Shown here one piece after another: positions 56,891-64,000 of a stretch of 64,000 bases of DNA (the stretch's first letter is position 1; each line of letters starts with the position of its first letter). This DNA comes from Pantoea eucrina (lineage in GTDB: Bacteria; Pseudomonadota; Gammaproteobacteria; Enterobacterales; Enterobacteriaceae). A model generated the notes under the pieces. The model was not told the DNA's origin. It ran no database searches and saw only the letters and a program-made list of their open reading frames with translations. Made by a program: the position numbers and the translations under genes. The stretch lies in NCBI RefSeq assembly GCF_002095385.1, contig NZ_MIPP01000011.1, positions 1 through 64,000 of the forward strand, read 5' to 3'.

Positions 56891-58240
56891 ATGTCTGGCG
56901 ACTCACGCCCGGCCAGTGGAAAACTGGACGCCTGGTTCCACATTTCAGCACGCGGCAGCAACGTGCGGCAGGAAGTGCTGGCGGGGCTTACCACCTTCCT
57001 GGCCATGGTCTACTCAGTTATTGTGGTACCGGGCATGCTTGGTAAAGCGGGCTTTTCTCCGACGGCGGTATTTGTTGCCACCTGCCTGGTCGCCGGGTTT
57101 GGCTCCCTGCTGATGGGACTCTGGGCCAATCTGCCGCTGGCTATCGGCTGTGCTATCTCGCTGACCGCCTTCACTGCATTCAGCCTGGTCCTTGGGCAGC
57201 ACATCAGCGTACCGGTCGCGCTGGGCGCCGTATTCCTGATGGGATTACTGTTTACGTTTATCTCGGTAACCGGTATCCGCGCCTGGATCTTACGCAATCT
57301 GCCGATGGGCGTGGCGCACGGTACCGGGGTTGGTATCGGCCTGTTTTTACTGCTGATTGCAGCAGACGGTATTGGCCTGGTGGTAAAAAACCCGGCCGCA
57401 GGCTTGCCGGTGGCGCTGGGCGATTTTACCGCGTTTCCGGTCATCATGTCGCTGGTGGGTCTGGCGGCAATCTTTGGCCTGGAAAAACGCCGCGTACCTG
57501 GCGGCATCCTGCTGACTATACTGGCTATCTCACTGATTGGGCTTGTGTTTGATCCGGCGGTGACCTGGCAGGGGCTGTTTGCGATGCCAAGCCTGAAGGA
57601 TGCCAGCGGTCAGTCAGCGATGTTCAGTCTGGATATCGCAGGCGCGCTGCAGCCAGCCGTACTGCCCAGCGTTCTGGCGCTGGTTATGACAGCGGTATTC
57701 GATGCGACCGGCACCATTCGTGCGGTTGCCGGGCAGGCCAATCTGCTGGATAAAGAAGGGCAGATCCTCAATGGCGGCCGGGCGCTGACCAGCGACTCCC
57801 TCAGCAGCCTGTTTGCCGGCCTGGTCGGTGCGTCTCCGGCAGCAGTCTATATTGAATCAGCAGCCGGTACGGCAGCGGGTGGCAAAACCGGCTTAACCGC
57901 TATCGTCGTAGGCGTACTGTTTCTGCTGATGCTGTTCATGTCGCCGCTTGCCGGTCTGGTGCCGGCCTATGCGACCGCGCCGGCGCTGATGTATGTCGGG
58001 CTACTGATGCTGAGCAACGTGGCAAAAATTGATTTCAGCGATTTTGTAGATGCCATGTCAGGCCTGCTGACCGCGGTGTTTATTGTGCTGACCTGTAACA
58101 TCGTGACCGGCATTATGCTGGGCTTCGCCTCGCTGGTGATTGGCCGTCTGTTTGCCGGGGAGTGGCGCAAACTCAACGTGGGGACGGTAGCGATCGCTGT
58201 TGCACTGGTCACCTTTTATGCGGCAGGCTGGGCTATCTGA
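56891..58240 (+). CDS. ghxP: GhxP guanine/hypoxanthine permease
   Basis: GhxP (YjcD) imports guanine and hypoxanthine with protons and belongs to the AzgA-like NCS2 branch. The 449-residue protein has about 13 membrane segments, with [68 protein letters not shown] and [21 protein letters not shown]. It has exactly the E. coli length from the start at 56891, with GAGGA upstream. A terminator follows. Confidence 0.94.
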   Translation: MSGDSRPASGKLDAWFHISARGSNVRQEVLAGLTTFLAMVYSVIVVPGMLGKAGFSPTAVFVATCLVAGFGSLLMGLWANLPLAIGCAISLTAFTAFSLVLGQHISVPVALGAVFLMGLLFTFISVTGIRAWILRNLPMGVAHGTGVGIGLFLLLIAADGIGLVVKNPAAGLPVALGDFTAFPVIMSLVGLAAIFGLEKRRVPGGILLTILAISLIGLVFDPAVTWQGLFAMPSLKDASGQSAMFSLDIAGALQPAVLPSVLALVMTAVFDATGTIRAVAGQANLLDKEGQILNGGRALTSDSLSSLFAGLVGASPAAVYIESAAGTAAGGKTGLTAIVVGVLFLLMLFMSPLAGLVPAYATAPALMYVGLLMLSNVAKIDFSDFVDAMSGLLTAVFIVLTCNIVTGIMLGFASLVIGRLFAGEWRKLNVGTVAIAVALVTFYAAGWAI

Positions 58241-58284
58241 CCACAGGTTCCAGTAATTTCCAGATAATCCCCTGACTTTGCCAG

Positions 58285-58325
58285 CGCCGCACATCGGGTC
58301 CCCCTATGTGCGGCGTTTTGTTTTA
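58285..58325 (+). terminator. ghxP terminator
   Basis: CGCCGCACAT and ATGTGCGGCG form a ten-pair stem with an 11-base loop, followed by TTTTGTTTT. Confidence 0.9.
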
Positions 58326-58381
58326 CACTTTTTAGCGTAACGACCCTCGCTTTTAACCATTTCGATTCGCCTAAGGAAAGC

Positions 58382-60030
58382 ATGGAAATCTTTTTTACTA
58401 TTCTCATTATGACGCTGGTTGTGTCACTCTCCGGCGTCGCGGCAAGAATCCTGCCGTTTCAAATTCCGCTGCCGCTGGTGCAGATCGCAGCGGGTGCCTT
58501 ACTTGCCTGGCCCACGTTTGGCCTGCATGTCGATTTCGATCCGGAACTCTTTCTGGTGCTGTTTATCCCGCCGCTGCTGTTTGCTGACGGCTGGAAGACG
58601 CCTATCAATGAGTTTCTGAGCCACGGTCGCGAGATCCTCGGGCTGGCGCTGGTACTGGTGCTGATCACCGTGGTCGGTATCGGCTACCTGATCTACTGGC
58701 TGGTGCCGGGTATTCCGCTGATCCCGGCTTTTGCGCTGGCAGCCGTGCTGTCACCGACCGACGCCGTGGCGCTGTCGGGTATCGTTGGCGAAGGGCGCAT
58801 CCCAAAGAAAATCATGTCGATTGTGCAGGGTGAGGCGCTGATGAACGACGCCTCTGGCCTGGTATCGCTGAAATTTGCGGTCGCCGTGGCGATGGGCACC
58901 ATGGTCTTTACCTGGGGCGGCGCCAGCGTGGAGTTTCTTAAAGTGGCCATTGGCGGACTGATTGCCGGCGTGGCCGTTTGCTGGCTCTATGGCCGCTCGC
59001 TGCGCCTGCTGAGCCGCTGGAGCGGAGACGATCCGGCGACGCAGACCGTGCTGCTGCTGCTGCTGCCGTTTGCCTCCTACCTGATTGCTGAACATCTCGG
59101 CGTCTCCGGTATCCTTGCCGCCGTCGCGGCCGGGATGACCATCACGCGCTCCGGCATCATCCGTCAGGCGCCGCTGGCGATGCGCCTGCGTGCAAACAGC
59201 GTCTGGCAGATGCTGGAGTTTGTGTTCAACGGCATGGTGTTCCTGATGCTCGGCCTGCAGCTGCCGGATATCCTTGCGACGTCCGTTGAGCAGGCGAATG
59301 CCGATCCCAACGTCGAGCTGTGGATGCTGTTTACCGATGTCGCGCTGGTGTATGCGGCGCTGATGATTGTGCGTTTTGGCTGGCTCTGGATCATGAAGCG
59401 CGCCAGCATGCGCCTGCTGAAGAAAAAACCGCTGGAATTCTCAAACTACTCGCTGCGCGAGCTGCTGATTGCCTCTTTTGCGGGCGTACGCGGTGCGATT
59501 ACGCTGGCGGGCGTGCTCTCTATTCCGCTGTTTCTCAGTAATGGCGAGCCCTTCCCGGCGCGTTATGAACTGGTATTCATCGCCACCGGCGTGATCCTCT
59601 TCTCGCTGTTTGTTGGCGTTATCCTGCTGCCTCTCCTGCTGCGCGGTATCGACAGCCATGATAAAGCAGGCCACCGTCATGAACTGCAGCATGCGCGAGC
59701 CGCGATGGCGGGTGTGGCGATTGAAAGCTGCATAAGATGGAGCAGCGGCTGGAGAGTGATACCGAAGAGAATATCGATCCGGAGCTGCTTAAAGAGGTCA
59801 GCCTGCGGGTGATTGGCAACCTGCGCCGCCGCGTGGATGGCAAGGATGACGTGGATCAGGCGCTGTTTGCTGAGAACCTGGAGCGTCGTTTCCGTCTGAC
59901 CGCGCTGCGCGCCGAGCGTGCTGAAGTGTATCACCTGCGCGCAACGCAGCAGATTTCCAATGAAACGATGCAGCGCCTGCTGCGCGATCTCGATCTGCTG
60001 GAAGCGCTACTGATCGAGAAAGAGGAGTAA
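58382..60030 (+). pseudogene. yjcE: YjcE Na+/H+ antiporter (CPA1), broken by a one-base loss
   Basis: YjcE belongs to the NhaP/CPA1 family of sodium/proton exchangers. The membrane part is intact, with VLSPTDAVALSGIVGEGRIPKK, the ion-binding EALMNDASGLVSLKFAVA and FAGVRGAITLAGVLSIP. After AMAGVAIES the frame is lost; the cytoplasmic tail (KMEQRLESDTEENIDPELL to DLLEALLIEKEE) continues in the next frame from 59737. One extra C beside 59728 joins the two and matches the E. coli tail. Total length would be about 549 residues. Confidence 0.9.
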
Positions 60031-60053
60031 CCTCCTTTGCATGCCGCCGCGTC

Positions 60054-60956
60054 TCACACCTGCAGACGCGGCGCATCATCCGGCCAGTGTGTGCGACAGC
60101 AGCTGATCCAGGCTTCCGCACTGCGCGACAGATAGCTCCCTTCACGCCAGATCAACCCGATACGCCACTCCAGCGCAGATGCCAGCGGCAGCCACGCCAG
60201 CGACTGCGGATCCAGCCGCTGACAGATAGGTTCCGGCAGTACGGCTACGCCCATCCCCGCCTGCACCATCGCAGCCAGAAAATCCCACTGACCGCTGCGC
60301 AGCGCAATCTGAGGCGTTACGCCTTCACGCTGAAATGCCTGCATCAGCTGGCGGTTAAGGGCAAACTCTTCATTCAGGATCAGCAGCGGATGCTGCGCCA
60401 GTTCTGTCAGCGTCAGATGCGGGCGGGCGTGCCAGGCCGCGCTGCGCGACACCAGCACGCAGAGCGGATGGCGCATCAGCTCCAGCGTGTTAAGCGGTAA
60501 ATCGGGCTCAACCGGCAGGGCGGTAAGCGCAATATCCAGCGCGCCGCTCAGCACCGCCTGCTGTGCGGTCAGCCCGCCTGATTCTGCAATATGCAGCTGC
60601 ACGCCGGGATAGCGGCGCTGAAATGCTGAAATTGAGCCGGCAATCTGCATGCCCACCATCGGCGGAATACCCAGGCGCAGCTCACCGGTTTTCAGCTGAT
60701 TGATATCACCAATCTGCGCCTCCAACTGATGAAACTCCTGCAGGATCGCGAGACCGCGCTGGTAGACCGCCTGACCGCTGTCGGTGAGATGCAGACGGCG
60801 TCCCTCCCGCCGCAGCAGCGCGCACCCCAGCTCCTCTTCCAGCTGGCGCACCATTTTGCTGATGGTGGGCTGCGTAACATAAAGCTGCTCTGCTGCACGG
60901 GTAAAGCTCTGCTGCTGTACTACGGCGACAAAGTAGCGCAGGGCACGTATATCCAT
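60054..60956 (-). CDS. LysR-family regulator, probably of the adjacent cidAB-like genes
   Basis: This 300-residue regulator has the LysR helix-turn-helix (MDIRALRYFVAVVQQQSFTRAAEQLYVTQPTISKMVRQLEEELG) and a substrate-binding domain (GELRLGIPPMVGMQIAGSI, GALDIALTALPVEPD, MVQAGMGVAVLPEPIC). It is divergent from cidAB-like genes, the same arrangement as CidR/YwbI regulators in Firmicutes. The start at 60956 has AAGGA six bases upstream; an ATG two codons earlier is less suitable. Confidence 0.87.
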   Translation of the reverse strand: MDIRALRYFVAVVQQQSFTRAAEQLYVTQPTISKMVRQLEEELGCALLRREGRRLHLTDSGQAVYQRGLAILQEFHQLEAQIGDINQLKTGELRLGIPPMVGMQIAGSISAFQRRYPGVQLHIAESGGLTAQQAVLSGALDIALTALPVEPDLPLNTLELMRHPLCVLVSRSAAWHARPHLTLTELAQHPLLILNEEFALNRQLMQAFQREGVTPQIALRSGQWDFLAAMVQAGMGVAVLPEPICQRLDPQSLAWLPLASALEWRIGLIWREGSYLSRSAEAWISCCRTHWPDDAPRLQV

Positions 60957-61058
60957 GATCATTCCTTAATGGCATAGTCCGGATGATTTTAATTCATTTC
61001 TTTCACGGTTAGCGGCAGATTTATACTGCGTTTCTCACATTCCTTACCGGAGATCGCC

Positions 61059-61480
61059 ATGCTGCCGCCATTAATCCGCGCCCCCGTCTGTTACAACATC
61101 TGATACTGCCGCTGCAGCTGCTGCTTTATATCGGGCTATTCAGCGTCTGCGATCTTCTGGTGCGCTGGCTGCACCTGCCGCTACCGGCAAATGTACTCGG
61201 CATGGTTATGCTGCTGTTATTGATTGTTTTGCGCGTATTGCCGCTGGGCTGGGTCCGGGCCGGGGCAAACTGGCTGCTGGCTGAAATGCTGCTGTTTTTT
61301 ATTCCGGCAGTGGTGGCGGTGGTCAATTACAGCGATCTGCTGCGCAGTGAGGGATGGCGTATTTTTATCGTGATTGCGATCAGCACGCTGCTGGTGCTGG
61401 CGGTCACATCGCTGGTGGTTGATCGCCTCTACCGGTTTGAAATGGCGCGTGCGGCACGCAGGCAGGATATCCATGAGTAA
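61059..61480 (+). pseudogene. CidA/LrgA-like holin-type membrane protein, broken by a one-base loss
   Basis: The ATG at 61059 follows GGAGA and reads MLPPLIRAP, then the frame is lost at the C run 61081-61085. From there the next frame reads RLLQHLILPLQLLLYIGLFS, then LLVRWLHLPLPANVLGMVMLLLLIVL, the LrgA/CidA family pattern, with GANWLLAEMLLFFIPAVVAVVNYSDLL further on. Six instead of five C would make one protein of about 140 residues. These proteins act with CidB-type partners at the membrane, possibly as holins or in pyruvate/overflow export. It overlaps the cidB-like gene by eight bases. Confidence 0.82.
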
Positions 61481-62168
61481 CGCCATCATCAGTCTGCTCT
61501 GTCTGGCACTCACCCTGCTGGTCTATTACCTCAACAAGCGTCTCTACCGGCGCTGGCGGCGGCTGATGCTGATGCCGCTGGTGCTGACGCCGCTGATACT
61601 GGTCGGGCTGCTGCTTATTACGCATGTCAGCTGGCAAAACTATATTGCGGAGAGTCACTGGCTGCTCTGGCTGCTGGGACCCGCCACGCTGGCGTTTGCC
61701 GTGCCGGTGTATGAAAACATGGCGCTCATCCGGCGTCACTGGCTGTCGCTGAGTGCGGGGGTTCTGTGCGCTACCACGGTTGCCGTGTGTAGCTCAGTCT
61801 GGCTGGCGCGATTACTGGCGCTGCCGGAGAGTATTCAGCGTAGTCTGGCCGTGCGTTCAATCACCACGCCATTTGCGCTGGCCGCCGCCGGTCCGATGGG
61901 CGGACAGCCCGATCTGGTCGCGCTGTTTGTGGTGATCACAGGCGTGTTTGGCATGGCGGCAGGGGATATTCTTTTTCTGCGCATCGCGATAAAACAGGGG
62001 GTGGCGAAAGGCGCCGGGCTGGGTGCTGCCTCTCACGGTGCCGGAACTGCGCGCGCCTATCAGATTGGTCAGCAGGAGGGGGTGGTATCCAGCCTGGTGA
62101 TGATGCTTTCGGGCGTCGTCACGGTTCTGCTGGCGCCGCTTCTGAGCCATCTGCTGTGGCACGCATGA
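61473..62168 (+). CDS. CidB/LrgB-family membrane protein
   Basis: This 231-residue protein has six or seven membrane segments and the LrgB pattern LGPATLAFAVPVYENMALIRRHW, SVWLARLLALP, ITTPFALAAAGPMGGQPDLVALFVVITGVFG and GAASHGAGTARAYQIGQQEGVVSSLVMMLSG. It is the partner of the CidA-like gene it overlaps. The start at 61473 (MSNAIISL) follows family length. The role in bacteria of this group is uncertain. Confidence 0.88.
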   Translation: MSNAIISLLCLALTLLVYYLNKRLYRRWRRLMLMPLVLTPLILVGLLLITHVSWQNYIAESHWLLWLLGPATLAFAVPVYENMALIRRHWLSLSAGVLCATTVAVCSSVWLARLLALPESIQRSLAVRSITTPFALAAAGPMGGQPDLVALFVVITGVFGMAAGDILFLRIAIKQGVAKGAGLGAASHGAGTARAYQIGQQEGVVSSLVMMLSGVVTVLLAPLLSHLLWHA

Positions 62169-62298
62169 CACGTTTATCGATAAATCGTTCCCATTGTAAT
62201 TTAATTTTACGTAAAGGTTTCCAATAAAAGTTGTGTCTGACGACTATGCTAACTACTCTTTGCGCCGACTTATTTTTTACTTCATGGAGTGGATTAGC

Positions 62299-62844
62299 AT
62301 GATCAAGCAACTTGTTACCGGAAGCGTTTTGGGCCTTGCACTGCTGAGCGGTAGCGTACAGGCGATTGAGGGCAGTGTTGACGTGGGTGAGCACAGCACC
62401 AACCTGAACCTTGGCCTCGGTACTACCTCTCCGGGTCTGTTTCTGAAAGGTAACTGGCTGCGCAGCGACCATGACGGCAGCACCTACGGTGCAGGTCTGG
62501 GCTATAACATCGATGTTGGCGATCTGCGCGTCGCGCCGACGGCAAAAGCGCTGTTTACGCACCCGGAAGATGGCCGTGATGGCTTCACCATCGCCGTGGG
62601 TGCAGGTGCACAGTACAGCTTCAACAGCATGTGGGGCCTGTATGGTGAATATTACTATGCGCCAGAGGCGTTTTCCGATCGTCTGGACAGCTATCAGGAA
62701 GCGTCAGGCGGCCTGAGCTTTACGCCAGTTTCACTGCTGAACCTGCGCGTGGGTTACCAGTATATCGAGCTGAACAATAAAGGCAGCCGCAAAGATAACG
62801 TGCTGGTAGATGGCCCATACGTAGGTGCCTCACTCCGCTTCTGA
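62299..62844 (+). CDS. YfaZ-family outer-membrane protein
   Basis: This 181-residue precursor has a signal peptide (MIKQLVTGSVLGLALLSGSVQA) and a mature part of beta-strand-like segments ending in Phe (GPYVGASLRF), as outer-membrane barrels do. It matches the E. coli YfaZ family, including GLGYNIDVGDLRVAPTAKALFT and LLNLRVGYQYIELN. The pore function is not established. It is convergent with actP across a REP-like cluster. Confidence 0.85.
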   Translation: MIKQLVTGSVLGLALLSGSVQAIEGSVDVGEHSTNLNLGLGTTSPGLFLKGNWLRSDHDGSTYGAGLGYNIDVGDLRVAPTAKALFTHPEDGRDGFTIAVGAGAQYSFNSMWGLYGEYYYAPEAFSDRLDSYQEASGGLSFTPVSLLNLRVGYQYIELNNKGSRKDNVLVDGPYVGASLRF

Positions 62845-62858
62845 TCTGCCGCTGCAAA

Positions 62859-63012
62859 CCAGGGGCGCATAAATGCGCCCCCTACATCACCTCGCAGGGG
62901 CGCCATTAATGGCGCCCTGGTTGATATCCGCCCCGGTTCCGATGACATCATTAATGACGCCCTGGTCGATTCCCGCACCGGATCCGATGACGCCATTTAT
63001 AGCGCCCCTGTC
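62859..63012. repeat. REP-like cluster between the YfaZ-like gene and actP
   Basis: A facing pair of units lies at 62859-62885 (reverse) and 62894-62920 (forward, head GCAG instead of GTAG). Two more partial units follow around 62944-62965 (CATTAATGACGCCCTGG) and 62989-63012 (GACGCCATTTATAGCGCCCC). The flanks (GATCCGATGACG, CCGCACCGGATCC) resemble the flanks of the array at 23931-24205. The cluster lies between convergent genes. Confidence 0.82.
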
Positions 63013-63031
63013 GAACCCGGTGCGGCTGCGA

Positions 63032-64000
63032 TCAGTGCGATTTCCCCTGTGAAATACCGATACCGGTTTGCGAACGAATAAACTGTCCGCGGAACCGTGC
63101 GCGCTCCTGTGCACCCTGAGCGGAGTGATCGGTGATGGAAAAGAACCAGGTGCAGACAAAAGCGACCAGCATGGAGAACAGCGCCGGGTACTCGTAAGGA
63201 TAGACCGGGGTAGCGTGACCCAGCACCTGAACCCAGACGGTAGGGCCCAGAATCATCAGCACCACCGCCGTCAGCAGTCCCAGCCAGCCGCCCACCATCG
63301 CGCCGCGTGTGGTGAGCTTCGACCAGTACATGGAGAGCAAAATAATCGGGAAATTGCAGCTGGCTGCAATAGAGAAGGCCAGACCGACCATAAAGGCGAT
63401 GTTCTGCTTCTCAAACAGGATCCCCAGCGCAATGGCAACCACACCCAGCACCAGCACGGTAATTTTAGAGACGCGCAGCTCTTCACGCTCCGTTGCCTGA
63501 CCTTTGCGGATCACGCTGGCGTAGAGATCGTGCGACACTGCCGACGCGCCCGCCAGCGTCAGCCCGGCGACAACGGCCAGAATCGTGGCGAAAGCCACCG
63601 CCGAGATAAAGCCGAGGAACAGGCTGCCGCCTACCGCATTCGATAGATGCACCGCTGCCATATTGGTGCCGCCAATCAGGGCGCCGCTGGCGTCTTTAAA
63701 CAGCGGGTTTGCACCCACCAGCAGAATCGCACCAAAGCCGATAATAAAGGTCAGGAAATAGAAGTAACCCATAAAGCCGGTGGCCCAGAACACGCTTTTA
63801 CGCGCCTCGCGCGCATCCGCCACGGTAAAGAAGCGCATCAGAATGTGTGGCAGTCCCGCTGTACCAAACATCAGCCCCAGCCCCAGCGACAGGGCGGAGA
63901 TAGGATCTTTCACCAGTCCGCCGGGCTGCATAATCGCCGCGCCTTTAGGATGGACCGCCATCGCCTCCGTAAACAGCGTGTTAAAGCTGAAACCGGTAGC
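63032..64000 (-). CDS. actP: ActP acetate/glycolate:cation symporter, C-terminal part
   Basis: ActP imports acetate and glycolate with sodium and belongs to the SSS family. The window holds the last 322 codons; the start lies beyond 64000. Visible features are [71 protein letters not shown] and [21 protein letters not shown]. The frame is open to the edge. In E. coli this gene (yjcG) follows yjcE and yjcF and is co-transcribed with acs. Confidence 0.94.
   Translation of the reverse strand, partial: ATGFSFNTLFTEAMAVHPKGAAIMQPGGLVKDPISALSLGLGLMFGTAGLPHILMRFFTVADAREARKSVFWATGFMGYFYFLTFIIGFGAILLVGANPLFKDASGALIGGTNMAAVHLSNAVGGSLFLGFISAVAFATILAVVAGLTLAGASAVSHDLYASVIRKGQATEREELRVSKITVLVLGVVAIALGILFEKQNIAFMVGLAFSIAASCNFPIILLSMYWSKLTTRGAMVGGWLGLLTAVVLMILGPTVWVQVLGHATPVYPYEYPALFSMLVAFVCTWFFSITDHSAQGAQERARFRGQFIRSQTGIGISQGKSH

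Overview
The window is a stretch of enterobacterial chromosome, most likely from the family Erwiniaceae (Pantoea or Erwinia-like). Nearly every protein is a close relative of an Escherichia coli K-12 protein. Gene order follows two E. coli blocks, and the coding DNA is moderately GC-rich. There are no rRNA or tRNA genes and no CRISPR array. Species identity is an inference.

Layout. Positions 1-23925 match the E. coli 76-77 min block: zntA (cut by the window edge), yhhN, yhhM, yhhL, rsmD, ftsYEX, rpoH, panM, the branched-chain amino-acid transporter livKHMGF, the glycerol-3-phosphate transporter ugpBAECQ, yhhA, ggt and gntRKU. Positions 24215-48475 match the 91-92 min block: yjbB, psiE, ubiCA, plsB/dgkA, lexA-dinF, yjbJ, zur, a TraF-like barrel protein, dusA, pspG, qor, dnaB, tyrB, yjbQR, an alcohol dehydrogenase, uvrA/ssb. 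The join between the blocks is a tandem array of REP-like palindromes. Positions 48540-54390 are an accessory island: an AbiE-type antitoxin gene with a gutted toxin gene, over 1 kb of AT-rich DNA without genes, an IS3-family fragment, and a two-gene polysaccharide cassette (flippase and ATP-grasp protein). Positions 54395-64000 return to the conserved backbone: yjcB, soxS/soxR, a glutathione S-transferase, ghxP, yjcE, a LysR regulator divergent from cidAB-like genes, a YfaZ-like porin and actP (cut by the window edge).

Regulation is readable in many places: a ZntR site with a 20-bp spacer at zntA, a SoxR site with a 19-bp spacer at soxS, two LexA boxes at lexA and one between uvrA and ssb, a GntR operator at gntK, a Pho box at ugpB, a CRP site at psiE, a sigma-E promoter overlapping a DnaA box at rpoH, and a sigma-54 promoter with an IHF site at pspG. 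An Lrp-family regulator next to a YitT-type membrane protein replaces alr between dnaB and tyrB and appears to carry its own inverted-repeat operators.

Seven genes are out of frame: ggt, dinF, the TraF-like gene, the alcohol dehydrogenase, uvrA (twice), yjcE and cidA. Each of the eight breaks is repaired by one extra base beside an identical base, all losses and no gains. This looks more like uncorrected sequencing error than gene decay. The toxin remnant at 49838-50105 is different, because there a large internal segment is missing.
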